Below are positions 8,669-17,980 of a stretch of DNA of 64,000 bases, in pieces. How positions within the stretch are numbered: position 1 is the first letter of the stretch; the number at the start of each line of letters is the position of its first letter. The translations under genes and the position numbers were made by a program. The DNA is from Bradyrhizobium japonicum USDA 6 (lineage in GTDB: Bacteria; Pseudomonadota; Alphaproteobacteria; Rhizobiales; Xanthobacteraceae). Below the pieces are notes generated by a model. It did not search any database. It was not told the DNA's origin and saw only the letters and a list, made by a program, of their open reading frames with translations. The stretch covers positions 496,001-560,000 of the forward strand of contig NC_017249.1 in the NCBI RefSeq assembly GCF_000284375.1, given 5' to 3'.

Positions 8669-9451
8669 ATGGTTGAATTCGCACTTCCGAAGAACTCCAA
8701 GATCACCGGCGGCAAGACCTGGCCGAAGCCGGCGGGCGCGACAGACGTTCGCGAATTCCGCGTCTATCGCTGGAATCCGGACGACGGCAAGAATCCGAGC
8801 GTCGACACCTATTACGTCGACACCCATGATTGCGGCCCGATGGTGTTGGACGGCCTGATCTGGATCAAGAACAACATCGACCCGTCGCTGACCTTCCGCC
8901 GCTCTTGCCGTGAAGGCGTCTGCGGCTCCTGCGCGATGAACATCGACGGCCAGAACACGCTCGCCTGCACGCGCTCGATGCACGACGTCAAGGACGGCGC
9001 GGTCAAGATCAACCCGCTGCCGCACCAGCCTGTCGTGAAGGACCTCGTTCCTGATCTGACCAATTTCTACGCGCAGTACGCGTCCATCGAGCCGTGGCTG
9101 AAGACGACCTCGCCGATGCCGCAGAAGGAATGGCGCCAGAGCCACGAGGACCGCGAAAAGCTCGACGGCCTTTACGAGTGCATCCTCTGCGCCTGCTGCT
9201 CGACCTCGTGCCCGAGCTATTGGTGGAACAGCGATCGCTATCTCGGCCCGGCCGCCCTGCTCCAGGCCAACCGCTGGGTCTCCGACTCCCGCGACGAGGC
9301 GACCGGCGAACGGCTCGACAATCTCGAGGATCCGTTCCGCCTCTACCGCTGCCATACCATCATGAACTGCGCCAAGGCCTGCCCGAAGGGTCTCAACCCG
9401 GCCGAAGCCATCGCCGAGCTCAAGCTGAAGATGGTCGAGCGCCAGATCTAG
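8669..9451 (+). CDS. sdhB: Succinate dehydrogenase iron-sulfur subunit
   Basis: The 260-residue electron-transfer subunit of complex II. All cluster ligands are visible: the [2Fe-2S] set CREGVCGSC (about 79-87) with a later Cys near 100, the [4Fe-4S] set [11 protein letters not shown] (about 171-181), and the [3Fe-4S] region [14 protein letters not shown] (about 229-242). The 43-base spacer from sdhA is the longest in the operon. A strong hairpin follows 21 bases after the stop. Confidence 0.97.
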   Translation: MVEFALPKNSKITGGKTWPKPAGATDVREFRVYRWNPDDGKNPSVDTYYVDTHDCGPMVLDGLIWIKNNIDPSLTFRRSCREGVCGSCAMNIDGQNTLACTRSMHDVKDGAVKINPLPHQPVVKDLVPDLTNFYAQYASIEPWLKTTSPMPQKEWRQSHEDREKLDGLYECILCACCSTSCPSYWWNSDRYLGPAALLQANRWVSDSRDEATGERLDNLEDPFRLYRCHTIMNCAKACPKGLNPAEAIAELKLKMVERQI

Positions 9452-9472
9452 CCAGCCTTTGTCGCCTTGATT

Positions 9473-9493
9473 CCCCGGCCGGAACGGCCGGGG
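9473..9493 (+). terminator. Hairpin after sdhB
   Basis: A perfect 9-bp G+C stem, CCCCGGCCG and CGGCCGGGG, around a GAA loop, just downstream of the sdh operon. There is only a weak T-rich tail (CATTCTA), so it may terminate with low efficiency or protect the mRNA 3' end. Confidence 0.6.
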
Positions 9494-9644
9494 CATTCTA
9501 CTTCCGCCACGAATTCAGCGAGATTGTTCTCCCGGCCCGCGTCACGCGCGAACGTCCGAATTGCAACCTCCGGTTCCATCGACAAGCCGCTTCCTTCCCA
9601 GCGGGAATTTCAAGTAAGCTCTCCGGTCAGGGACCGGAGCGACT

Positions 9645-11801
9645 GTGCAGGGTGCGCAACGCAACTCGCTGAGACTGTTGCAGTGGATGATGGCGGCATC
9701 CCTGGCGCTGCCGATTGCACTGTTCGTCTTCACCTCCACGATCTCCTACACATCAACAAAGGACATCGCCGACCGCGAGATCGAGCGCACGCTCGATGTC
9801 GCCCATGAGCACGCGCTCAAGGTGTTCGAGACCATCGACCGCAGCCTTGCCGAGCTCAACGAGGTCGTGCGCGGCCTACCCGACGAGATCATCCGCTCGC
9901 GCGAACCGGCGCTGCACCGCCGCCTGAAACGGCTGACCGATGCGCTGCCGCAGCTCAAATCGGCCTGGATCTTCGACGCGAACGGGAAATCGCTGGTCAA
10001 CAGCCTCGCCTCGCCACCGCAGGATCTGAGTTTTGCGGACCGCGATTACTTCTACGCCCATGTCGACCAGAACATTGGCACGTTCGTCGGCGCAGCCCTG
10101 ACGCCGCGTCCGCCCTATCAGGGGGCCCGCTTCTTCGGCATGAGCCGGCGTCGCGAAGCCGACGATGGCAGCTTCATCGGCGTCATCCAGGCCTCCGTCC
10201 TGCCGGAATATTTCGAGAGCTTTTATGCCAGGATCGGCTCCGATCCCGGCAGCTTCTTCGCCATGGGACGCACGGACGGCGTGGTGCTCACCCATTTTCC
10301 ACGGCTCGACCGCGACTTCCGGCTCGATCCGACCGGACCGGTCGGGCAGCAGATCGCCGCTCACCCCGAGCACGGCCTCATCACCATCGCCTGGCCCTCG
10401 GACGGAATCGAGCGGCGCGTCGGCTACAGGCGCGTCGCCGAATATCCGATCTATGTCAGCGCCGGGCTCGAGACCTCGGCGATCCGCGCGCGCTGGCTCG
10501 CCACCATGGGCCAGCATCTGGTGTTCGGCATTCCCGCCACGGCGCTGCTGTTTCTGCTGCTTGCGCTCGCGTTCCGGCGCACCCAGCATCTCCACGCCGA
10601 GGCCACGGCACGACGCGAGGCCGAGGAGGCGCTCAAGCACAGCCAGCGGCTGGAGGCGCTCGGCCAGCTCACCGGCGGTGTCGCGCACGACTTCAACAAT
10701 CTCCTCACCGTGATCCGCGCCTCGGTCGACCTGCTGAACCGGCCGCAGCTGAGCGAGGAGCGGCGGCAGCGCTACATCAATGCCATTGCGGACGCGGTCG
10801 CGCGCGCCGCCAAGCTGACCTCGCAGCTGCTGGCATTCGCGCGGCGTCAGACCCTGAAACCGGAAGTGTTCGACGTCGGGGAGCGGATGCAGTCGCTGCA
10901 CGACATGCTCGCCACGCTGCTCGGGCCGGCGATCGAGATCGGAATCCGGCTGCCGACCGAGCCCTGCCTCGTCAAGGCCGATGCCGGCCAGTTCGAGACG
11001 GCTCTGATCAACATGGCGACCAATGCGCGCGACGCCATGCAGGGCAAAGGCAGGATCACCTTCGCCGTGCAGGCGGCGGCGACCATACCCGATACATTGG
11101 TGCACGTTTCGGGCAGCCATGATCTCGCAGGCGGCGATGGCTTCGTCAGTGTCGCCGTCAGCGACACCGGCATCGGCATTCCCGCCGCACGATTGGGCCG
11201 CATCTTCGAGCCGTTCTTCACCACCAAGCAGGTCGGCCAGGGCACCGGTCTCGGCCTGTCGCAGGTGTTCGGCTTCGCCCGGCAATCCGGCGGAGAGGTG
11301 ACCGTCGAGAGCGAGGTCGGCCAGGGCAGCACCTTCTCACTCTATCTGCCGCGCGTGCCCACGGACCTGCTGCCGCAGCGGCAGGCGCCCAACACCGCAC
11401 CGGCGGTGGCCGGCAGCGGCATGTCGGTGCTGTTGATCGAGGACAATATCGAGCTCGCCAATTTCGCGGCCGACGGCCTCACCGAGCTCGGTTACAGCAT
11501 CACCTTGGTGGACAACGCCACCGACGCGCTCGCCGAGCTCACCATGGACGCAGAGCGCTTCGACGTCGTGTTCTCCGACGTGGTGATGCCCGGGATGACG
11601 GGGCTCGATCTGGCGCAGGCGATCCGCGACCGCGGCATCCGCGTGCCGATCGTGCTGACCACGGGCTACAGTCAGGCCTTGTCACAAGATGGCGCCGCCG
11701 GCTTCGATCTCGTGCAAAAGCCCTATTCGATCGAGGAATTGTCGCGCGTTCTCCATCGGGCCGCGAGGCTCCGGCCGGTCCGCGACGGCGCTGCCGAGTG
11801 A
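9645..11801 (+). CDS. Membrane hybrid histidine kinase with C-terminal receiver domain
   Basis: A 718-residue sensor kinase starting at a GTG with GGAG five bases upstream. Domains in order: transmembrane helix near 12-32; an extracytoplasmic sensor (about 35-285) with features of a double-Cache fold, such as FADRDYFYAH; second helix near 288-310; dimerisation domain with the phospho-acceptor His in GGVAHDFNNLL near 346; ATPase domain with N box INMATNARDAM, G1 box VSDTGIGIP, F box FEPFFTTK and G2 box GTGLGLSQ; and a receiver domain from about 594 with acidic pocket IEDN, phospho-acceptor Asp in FSDVVMPGM near 645, and the Lys of QKPYS. Ligand and partner are unknown. The ABC transporter gene begins 52 bases downstream on the same strand and could be co-transcribed. 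Confidence 0.92.
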   Translation: MQGAQRNSLRLLQWMMAASLALPIALFVFTSTISYTSTKDIADREIERTLDVAHEHALKVFETIDRSLAELNEVVRGLPDEIIRSREPALHRRLKRLTDALPQLKSAWIFDANGKSLVNSLASPPQDLSFADRDYFYAHVDQNIGTFVGAALTPRPPYQGARFFGMSRRREADDGSFIGVIQASVLPEYFESFYARIGSDPGSFFAMGRTDGVVLTHFPRLDRDFRLDPTGPVGQQIAAHPEHGLITIAWPSDGIERRVGYRRVAEYPIYVSAGLETSAIRARWLATMGQHLVFGIPATALLFLLLALAFRRTQHLHAEATARREAEEALKHSQRLEALGQLTGGVAHDFNNLLTVIRASVDLLNRPQLSEERRQRYINAIADAVARAAKLTSQLLAFARRQTLKPEVFDVGERMQSLHDMLATLLGPAIEIGIRLPTEPCLVKADAGQFETALINMATNARDAMQGKGRITFAVQAAATIPDTLVHVSGSHDLAGGDGFVSVAVSDTGIGIPAARLGRIFEPFFTTKQVGQGTGLGLSQVFGFARQSGGEVTVESEVGQGSTFSLYLPRVPTDLLPQRQAPNTAPAVAGSGMSVLLIEDNIELANFAADGLTELGYSITLVDNATDALAELTMDAERFDVVFSDVVMPGMTGLDLAQAIRDRGIRVPIVLTTGYSQALSQDGAAGFDLVQKPYSIEELSRVLHRAARLRPVRDGAAE

Positions 11802-11853
11802 TGCCGGCACGGAACCAACGGGAACCGACTGATTTGGTTCGCGTTATCCGCGC

Positions 11854-13812
11854 ATGCAGAAGACGGCCGCAAAGCGCGAACAGGGCAGGAAGCCGCCCAT
11901 TGTCGAGATCAAGGGCGAGAATGGCGATGAGGTCGCGCCGCCGCCGCCGGAGGTGCTCGAGCCTGATCCGGAGCTATCACCCGAAGAAGCCGAACAGGCC
12001 CGCAAGGACTATCTGCTGACGCGCTTCTGGATCAGCGCACGCGGGTTCTGGGGCCGCAACGGCGACCGGCTGGCGTGGTTCTACTCGATCGGCCTCGTCG
12101 TGCTGATCGTCCTTACCGTCGGCTTTCAATACGGCATCAATGTCTGGAATCGCGCGATCTTCGACGCCATCGAGAAGCGCGAGGCGAGCACCGTCTTCCA
12201 TCTCACGGCGGTGTTCTTCCCGCTCGCGATCGGCAGCATCGTGCTCGGCGTCGCACAGGTGTTCGCGCGAATGGGAATTCAGCGCCGCTGGCGCGCGTGG
12301 CTCACGGCAAGCGTGCTGACCCGCTGGCTGGCCAACGGGCGCTATTATCAGCTCAACCTGGTCGGCGGCGACCACAAGAACCCGGAATACCGCATCGCCG
12401 AGGATCTGCGCGTGGCGACCGATTCTCCGGTCGATTTCCTCGCCGGCGTGACGTCGGCGCTGTTGTCGGCGGTCACGTTCATCATCGTGCTCTGGACCAT
12501 TGGCGGCGCGCTCACGGTCACGTTCGGCGGCTCCACCATCACCATTCCCGGTTTCCTCGTGATCGCCGCGATCCTCTACGCCGCGATCGCCTCCGGTTCG
12601 ATCCTGGTGATCGGCCGCCGCTTCGTGCAAATCTCCGAGGACAAGAACCAGGCCGAGGCGGATTTCCGCTACACGCTGACGCGCGTGCGCGAGAACGGCG
12701 AGAGCATCGCGCTGCTCGGTGGCGAGGAGGAGGAGCGCGGCGGCATCGACCGCAATTTCACCAACGTGCTGCGGCAGTGGGCGCGTTTGGCCGGCCAGCA
12801 CATGCGCACGACGCTGGTGTCGCAAGGCTCGAGCCTTGTTGCTCCCGTGGTCCCTCTCCTGCTCTGCGCGCCAAAATTCCTCGACGGCAGCATGACGCTC
12901 GGACAGGTGATGCAGGCGGCCTCCGCCTTCACCATCGTGCAGAGCGCGTTCGGCTGGCTGGTCGACAATTATCCGCGGCTCGCCGACTGGAACGCCTGCG
13001 CGCGTCGCATCGCCTCGCTGATGATGTCGCTCGACGGCCTGGAGCGCGCCGAGCAGGGCGACGGCCTCGGCCGCATCAAGCGCGGCGAGACCGGCAACGA
13101 GGCCATGCTGGAGATGAAGGATCTCTCCGTCACGCTCGACGACGGCACGGCCGTGGTCGGCGAAACCGAGGTGGTGATCGAGCCGGGCGAGCGCCTGCTG
13201 GTCGCCGGCGAATCCGGCACCGGCAAGAGCACGCTGGTGCGCGCCATCGCAGGCCTCTGGCCCTGGGGCGGCGGCAGCGTCAATTTCCATCCCGACCGGC
13301 GCCTGTTCATGCTGCCGCAACGGCCTTACGTGCCGTCCGGCAGCTTGCGCCGCGCGGTCGCCTATCCCGGCGCCGAGGACGACTGGACCGTGGAGGAGAT
13401 CGGCGAGGCCCTGCACAAGGTCGGCCTCGACCACCTCAAGGAGAAGATCGAGGAAGAGGGGCCGTGGGACCAGACGCTGTCGGGCGGCGAGAAGCAGCGC
13501 CTCGCCTTCGCGCGGCTGCTGCTGCACAACCCCGACATCGTCGTGCTCGATGAAGCGACATCCGCGCTCGACGAGAAGAGCCAGGACAAGATGATGCAGA
13601 TGGTCACCGACGAGCTGCCGAAGGCGACCATCGTCAGCGTCGCGCACCGCGTCGAGCTGGAAGCCTTCCACAGCCGCAAGATCGTGCTGGAACGCCGCAA
13701 GAGCGGCGCCAAGCTGGTCAGTGATATCGACCTGATCCCGCGCAAGGGCAAGCGCAAGCTGCTCGGGCGATTCCTGAGGCAGCGCAAGGCCGCGCCGAAA
13801 AAGGCGGCGTGA
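11854..13812 (+). CDS. BacA/YddA-type ABC transporter, fused permease and ATPase
   Basis: A 652-residue half-transporter with permease and ATPase in one chain. After a charged, Pro/Glu-rich N-terminus (1-60), about six transmembrane helices span 75-380, with the membrane-domain signature of the SbmA/BacA and peroxisomal-ABC group. The ATPase domain has Walker A GESGTGKST near 451, the signature LSGGEKQ near 542, and Walker B IVVLDEATSALDE near 562, followed by the switch His in SVAHR. The C-terminus is Lys/Arg-rich. Homologues (YddA, BclA of Bradyrhizobium) move peptides or very-long-chain lipids across the inner membrane; the substrate here is not known. It may be co-transcribed with the upstream kinase. 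Confidence 0.88.
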   Translation: MQKTAAKREQGRKPPIVEIKGENGDEVAPPPPEVLEPDPELSPEEAEQARKDYLLTRFWISARGFWGRNGDRLAWFYSIGLVVLIVLTVGFQYGINVWNRAIFDAIEKREASTVFHLTAVFFPLAIGSIVLGVAQVFARMGIQRRWRAWLTASVLTRWLANGRYYQLNLVGGDHKNPEYRIAEDLRVATDSPVDFLAGVTSALLSAVTFIIVLWTIGGALTVTFGGSTITIPGFLVIAAILYAAIASGSILVIGRRFVQISEDKNQAEADFRYTLTRVRENGESIALLGGEEEERGGIDRNFTNVLRQWARLAGQHMRTTLVSQGSSLVAPVVPLLLCAPKFLDGSMTLGQVMQAASAFTIVQSAFGWLVDNYPRLADWNACARRIASLMMSLDGLERAEQGDGLGRIKRGETGNEAMLEMKDLSVTLDDGTAVVGETEVVIEPGERLLVAGESGTGKSTLVRAIAGLWPWGGGSVNFHPDRRLFMLPQRPYVPSGSLRRAVAYPGAEDDWTVEEIGEALHKVGLDHLKEKIEEEGPWDQTLSGGEKQRLAFARLLLHNPDIVVLDEATSALDEKSQDKMMQMVTDELPKATIVSVAHRVELEAFHSRKIVLERRKSGAKLVSDIDLIPRKGKRKLLGRFLRQRKAAPKKAA

Positions 13813-13820
13813 TGATCTGT

Positions 13821-13951
13821 CGTCCCGGGGCGCGCAAAGCGCGAACCCGGGACCCATACCCACAGGAAGCAGTTTGACGAAGACTCGGAGTTGGCGTCTT
13901 GCGTTACACTCCTCGCTATGGGTATGGGTCCCCGCCTTCGCAGGGACGACA
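13821..13951. repeat. Inverted intergenic repeat (CGTCCCGGG / GGGACGAC type)
   Basis: Opens with CGTCCCGGGGCGCGC, contains CGAACCCGGGACCCATACCC, and closes with GGGTATGGGTCCC and GCAGGGACGAC. The outer and inner arms pair, giving a nested stem-loop between the ABC transporter and methyltransferase genes. Confidence 0.65.
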
Positions 13952-14014
13952 CCGAAATTGTAGCTCGCTGCAAAACCGGCTATGCATGCGCCGCCTGCAA
14001 CGAGGACCGCCTGC

Positions 14015-14839
14015 TTGACGCCCGACAACGCCCCTTCATCCGCGCCGTTCGGCGCGTTTGCGCCGAATGCGGCTCAGGCTGCGATCATCCGCCTTGCGCA
14101 ACAGTCGGGGCTGAAACGTGGCGCGTTCCGGCCGTGGATGTCACGGCTGGTCAATCTGCTCGGCGGCGGCCCGCTCGACGTGCAATATCAGGGCGCCTCG
14201 TTCCGCTTCTATCACCAGGGCAGCGCGACCGAGCGCGGCGCGCTGTTCAATCCCGACTACAATCTCGACGAGCTCGACTTCCTGCGCCGGCACACGCCCG
14301 CAGGCGGCACGTTCGTCGATGTCGGCGCCAATGTCGGGACCTTTGCCCTGGTGATGGCGCAGCAGGTCGGCACCAATGGCAAGGTGGTCGCGATCGAACC
14401 GCATCCGATGACGTTTGGACGGCTCTCGTTCAACCACGCCGCGTCGAAGACGACGCAGGTGCGCCTGGTGCAGGCTGCCGCGGGTGACAGCGACGGCGAG
14501 CTGATGATCGAGAGCGGCGGCGGTAATCTCGGCGCCACCCACGTCGTCACCGGCACCGCCAGCGCGGAGGCCATCAAGGTGCCGTCGCTGCGGCTGACAC
14601 GCATTCTGGACGAGGCCGGCGTCGGCCAAGTCGATTCGCTCAAGATCGACGTCGAGGGCTTCGAGGACCGCGTGCTGATCGGCTTCTTCCGCGACGCGCC
14701 GCAATCGCTGTGGCCGCGCGCGGTGGTCATCGAGCATCTGTCACAAAACGAATGGCAGCAGGATTGTATCGCGGACATGGTGGCGCGCGGCTTTGCGATC
14801 GCGCGCAAGACACGGAGCAATACGTTCCTGTCGCGCTGA
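14015..14839 (+). CDS. FkbM-family methyltransferase
   Basis: A SAM-dependent methyltransferase of 274 residues if started at the TTG at 14015, which has GAGGACC at good spacing; an ATG at 13982 in the same frame is the alternative but lacks a visible ribosome site. The SAM-binding motif FVDVGANVGTFAL is near residue 100, followed by the acidic strand end AIEPHP. The FkbM hallmark SLKIDVEGFEDRVL is near 207. Family members O-methylate sugars, polyketides or lipids; the acceptor here is unknown. The next gene (VOC protein) starts 24 bases after its stop, suggesting a transcription unit. Confidence 0.85.
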   Translation: MTPDNAPSSAPFGAFAPNAAQAAIIRLAQQSGLKRGAFRPWMSRLVNLLGGGPLDVQYQGASFRFYHQGSATERGALFNPDYNLDELDFLRRHTPAGGTFVDVGANVGTFALVMAQQVGTNGKVVAIEPHPMTFGRLSFNHAASKTTQVRLVQAAAGDSDGELMIESGGGNLGATHVVTGTASAEAIKVPSLRLTRILDEAGVGQVDSLKIDVEGFEDRVLIGFFRDAPQSLWPRAVVIEHLSQNEWQQDCIADMVARGFAIARKTRSNTFLSR

Positions 14840-14863
14840 CAGGGACCAACAACGGAGGTTGCG

Positions 14864-15250
14864 ATGATCGACCATTTGGGTTTCTCCGTTTCCGACTATG
14901 AGCGCGCGAAAGCGTTCTATACCAAAGCGCTTGCGCCACTCGATTACAGCCTGATCATGGAGGTCACGGCGGAGCAGACCGGTCACGCTCCGGCCGCAGG
15001 GTTCGGCGCCAACGGCAAGCCGGACCTCTGGTTCGGGGCCGAAGGCGCGATGAACAAGCCGGTGCACATCGCGCTTCTCGCCAAGGACCGCGCCACGGTC
15101 GATGCCTTCTACAAGGCAGCGATTGCCGCCGGCGGGCGCGACAATGGCGCGCCCGGTATCCGCCCGCATTATCATGCGAACTATTATGGCGCGTTCGTGC
15201 TCGACCCTGACGGACACAACATCGAAGCCGTCTGCCACGCGCCGGAATAG
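14864..15250 (+). CDS. VOC (glyoxalase/bleomycin-resistance) family protein
   Basis: A 128-residue single-domain vicinal-oxygen-chelate protein. The opening MIDHLGFSVSDYERAKAFY and closing YGAFVLDPDGHNIEAVCH are textbook for the fold, and His4, His104-region and Glu near 122 are candidate metal ligands. Such proteins bind a divalent metal and act as lyases, dioxygenases or antibiotic-binding proteins; the substrate cannot be read from sequence. A clean ribosome site ACGGAGG lies before the ATG. It probably shares a transcript with the FkbM gene. Confidence 0.87.
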   Translation: MIDHLGFSVSDYERAKAFYTKALAPLDYSLIMEVTAEQTGHAPAAGFGANGKPDLWFGAEGAMNKPVHIALLAKDRATVDAFYKAAIAAGGRDNGAPGIRPHYHANYYGAFVLDPDGHNIEAVCHAPE

Positions 15251-15325
15251 CGCGCGTTCAGGCACGACACGACAAGGAACATCGGCGCGGCATCATCGTT
15301 GTCATTCTCTAGACAACCGAACTCG

Positions 15326-15577
15326 ATGATGCCGATGCCGATCGACCCGCCCGAGATTCCGCCGGCAACACCGGGCACCCCCACCGAGCCGCCGCCAGGA
15401 ATTCCGCCGGGCAATCCGCAGCCTGAAATCACGCCGCCGGTGCGCGAACCCGGCGAATCACCGCGGCCCGATGAATTGCCGGGCCACGTGCCAGAAGAGA
15501 TTCCATCGCGCGGACCGAACGGACCGCTCACGCCGAATCCCGCGACGGATGCAAGTTCGCTGCGCGATCACATATGA
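15326..15577 (+). CDS. Small proline-rich protein, function unknown
   Basis: An 83-residue frame, one third proline, built of PP-x-x-P and PG-x-P units with interspersed Glu, no cysteine, no signal peptide and no membrane segment. It should be an extended, disordered chain. A TTG start 27 bases upstream and further ATGs a few codons downstream are alternatives; no good ribosome site is seen for any, so the exact start is uncertain. It sits 75 bases after the VOC gene and before the proline-rich OmpA gene. Base composition and third-position bias match neighbours, which favours a real gene, but it may be an overlooked fragment. Confidence 0.5.
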   Translation: MMPMPIDPPEIPPATPGTPTEPPPGIPPGNPQPEITPPVREPGESPRPDELPGHVPEEIPSRGPNGPLTPNPATDASSLRDHI

Positions 15578-15763
15578 GGCGAAGCATCACATGTGAGGCA
15601 ATTGCAACCAGCGTCTGAATGCGCAATGAACGTCACCATAGTGAGGTGATTTGCGTGCAGAAATAAATCGGGCCGCGACCTCTTCGCCCGCCACATTCCG
15701 GCCTAACGCGTAGCTGTTCATCCCGACACTTCGTCAAAGAACCTTCCGGGGAAGTTCACTATC

Positions 15764-17926
15764 ATGACCAACCTTCGTTTCGTGCTGCTTGCAACGACGG
15801 CTCTGACCGCGATGCAATTCGCAAGCTCCGCATCGCATGCGCAGAGCGCGCCGCCGCTCGTGGTCGCGCAGGCGCAGACACAACCACCAGAGACCGACAA
15901 ATCGAAGCAGCCTCCGAAGGAAGCGCCGAAGGGACCGCCGCCCGGCGCACGTCCTGCCGCGCCACCTCCGCCTGCCGCAGCACCGCCCGCAGCTCCTGCG
16001 CGCCCGACGGCGCCGCCGCCCGCGGCTGCACCTCCGCATCCTCCCGCGCCGCCGCCGCCGGCTGCCGCGCCATCGCGCCCGACACCACCACCGCCTCCTC
16101 CGCCTGCGGCACGTCCGGCACCTCCGCCCCCGCCGCCGCCCCCACCGCCGGCAGCTCCCAAGCAGCCGTCGCCGCCTCCGGCTGCGGCACCTCAGCAGCA
16201 TGCGCCTGCGCCAACTCCGCCGCCCCCGGCCGCGCAGCAGCACACGCCGACGTCGCCTCCCGCCGCAGCTCCGCCTGCCGCGCGTCCCGCTCCGACTCCG
16301 CCGGCAGCAGCAACGCCGCCCGCAGCAGCACCCGCACGTCCGGTGCCGGCACCTGCGGCTACGCCGTCGCCTTCACCGGCCGCGCCTGCGGCCCGCCCTG
16401 GCGCGGCTGCACCGACCGCCACGCCTGCACCGGCGACAACACCTGCGCCGACGGCAACGCCGGCACCGGGCGTCACGCCCGGCGCACCGCCGGCCGGTCG
16501 CCCGGGTGCACCGCCGCCCGGCGGACGTCCTGGCACGCCTCCGGCTGCAGGATCCCCCTCGCCGGCTCCCGGTGCCACGCCCGCTCCAACGGCCACGCCG
16601 GCCCCTGGTGGCGCTACGCCGCCGCCCGGCCGTCCCGGCGCAGGACCGACGCCCGCCCCCGGCACAGCTCCGGCGGCGACGCCGACCCCTGGTCAACAGG
16701 GTGGAACACCTCCCGCTGGCGCGCCCGCAGCCGGAACTCCGGCTGCGCCGCCCCAGGCCGGCGGCCTCCCGCCCCGGCCAGCGGCTCCCGCCGGCGCCGC
16801 GGCACCGACTGTCGTTCCCGGCTCTGCGGCCGCAGCGCCGCCGCCCGACAGGGCGCAATATAGACCGCCGACGGTTACGCCTGCCTTCCAGGCAAGGCCG
16901 ACGGTCGTCGCACCGCTGCCACCTCCGCCGCGCCCGCCGCAGCGTGACCTGACACCGCTCGCGATCGGTGCGGGCGTGGTGGCCGGCGCCGTGATCGGAG
17001 CCACCATTGCCGACCTGCACAACCAGCGACGCGAGGCCATCGAAGGCGGCCGCACCGTCTACACCGAACCGGATCGCATCATCATCCGCGATCCGGGCGG
17101 GCAGGCCTATGTCCGCGGCAACGACCTCTATCGCTTCCGCTATGGCGCCCGCGACATCCGCACCGACACCATCGGCGGCGAAACCCGCACGGTCGTGATC
17201 CGTCCTGATGGCAGCGAGGTCATCACCGTGGTCGGTCCCGACGGTTCGTTGCTGCGGCGAATCCGCAGGGACCCCGGCGGGCGCGAGATCATCATCATCG
17301 ACAACAGCTATCGCGATCCGCGGTCGGTCGGCGGCTTCTATGTCGACGTGCCGCCGCCGGTGGTCAACATGCCCTACGATCGCTACATCGTCGACGCTCA
17401 GGAGGCGTCGCCGGACGTGATCTACCAGACCATGGAGGCACCGCCGGTGCAGCGGATCGATCGGCGTTACACGCTCGACGAGATCCGCTACAGCCCCAAT
17501 GTTCGCATGCAGATGCCGAGCATCGACGTCAACACGATCACCTTCGAGACGGGCTCGTGGACCATCCCGCCGGACCAGGCGGCCCGGCTGCAGGGGATCG
17601 CCGACGGTCTCAACCGTGCGATCCAGCGCAACCCGCGCGCGGTGTTCCTGATCGAGGGACACACCGACGCGGTCGGCAACGAGGTCGACAATCTGTCATT
17701 GTCGGACCGCCGTGCGCAGTCCGCGGCCGAATTGCTGACCCAGCAGTTCGGGGTGCCCGCGGAGAACCTGACCTCGCAGGGCTATGGCGAGCAGTATCTG
17801 AAGGAGCAGACGCAAGGACCTAGCCTGATCAACCGGCGCGTCACCGTCCGCAACATCACGCCGCTGCTCAACGGTGGCCAGGCCTCGCTGCCGCCGCCCC
17901 CGCCCGGCACCGCGCCGCCGCGCTGA
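15764..17926 (+). CDS. Proline/alanine-rich OmpA-family outer-membrane or peptidoglycan-binding protein
   Basis: A 720-residue secreted protein. Residues 1-26 are a signal peptide. About 40-385 is low complexity Pro/Ala/Thr/Gly, with loose repeats such as PAPTATPAPG. A hydrophobic glycine-zipper-like segment lies at about 395-417 (LAIGAGVVAGAVIGATIAD). A middle region (420-585) of unknown fold follows, then a C-terminal OmpA-like domain (about 589-705) with the peptidoglycan-binding signature IEGHTDAVGNEVDNLSLSDR. It likely ties the envelope to the cell wall, with the proline-rich part as a long periplasmic spacer. A ribosome site GGGGAAG precedes the ATG, and a bidirectional hairpin follows. 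Confidence 0.88.
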   Translation: MTNLRFVLLATTALTAMQFASSASHAQSAPPLVVAQAQTQPPETDKSKQPPKEAPKGPPPGARPAAPPPPAAAPPAAPARPTAPPPAAAPPHPPAPPPPAAAPSRPTPPPPPPPAARPAPPPPPPPPPPAAPKQPSPPPAAAPQQHAPAPTPPPPAAQQHTPTSPPAAAPPAARPAPTPPAAATPPAAAPARPVPAPAATPSPSPAAPAARPGAAAPTATPAPATTPAPTATPAPGVTPGAPPAGRPGAPPPGGRPGTPPAAGSPSPAPGATPAPTATPAPGGATPPPGRPGAGPTPAPGTAPAATPTPGQQGGTPPAGAPAAGTPAAPPQAGGLPPRPAAPAGAAAPTVVPGSAAAAPPPDRAQYRPPTVTPAFQARPTVVAPLPPPPRPPQRDLTPLAIGAGVVAGAVIGATIADLHNQRREAIEGGRTVYTEPDRIIIRDPGGQAYVRGNDLYRFRYGARDIRTDTIGGETRTVVIRPDGSEVITVVGPDGSLLRRIRRDPGGREIIIIDNSYRDPRSVGGFYVDVPPPVVNMPYDRYIVDAQEASPDVIYQTMEAPPVQRIDRRYTLDEIRYSPNVRMQMPSIDVNTITFETGSWTIPPDQAARLQGIADGLNRAIQRNPRAVFLIEGHTDAVGNEVDNLSLSDRRAQSAAELLTQQFGVPAENLTSQGYGEQYLKEQTQGPSLINRRVTVRNITPLLNGGQASLPPPPPGTAPPR

Positions 17927-17942
17927 GGCGAAGCACACATGC

Positions 17943-17977
17943 AAAATGGCCGGGAGCAATCCCGGCCATTTTTGTTT
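17943..17977. terminator. Bidirectional hairpin terminator
   Basis: A 13-bp stem (AAAATGGCCGGGA with TCCCGGCCATTTT) around a GCAA loop, followed by TGTTT on the plus strand and preceded by A residues that give T residues on the minus strand. It sits between the convergent OmpA gene and the homocysteine methyltransferase-like gene and can stop both transcripts. Confidence 0.85.
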
Positions 17978-17980
17978 GGA

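Noticed and set aside
6772..8715. Long open frame antisense to sdhA (about 650 codons)
   Set aside because: Codon bias of a G+C-rich gene keeps the opposite strand open; the translation is His/Arg/Val-rich low complexity with no domain, and sdhA is certain.
11977..14028. Long antisense frame across the ABC transporter
   Set aside because: Shadow of a G+C-rich coding strand; no recognisable motif, and it crosses an intergenic repeat.
15718..16161. Glycine-rich protein on the minus strand opposite the OmpA proline region
   Set aside because: Pro/Ala codons read in reverse give Gly/Ala runs; no start context and no conserved motif.
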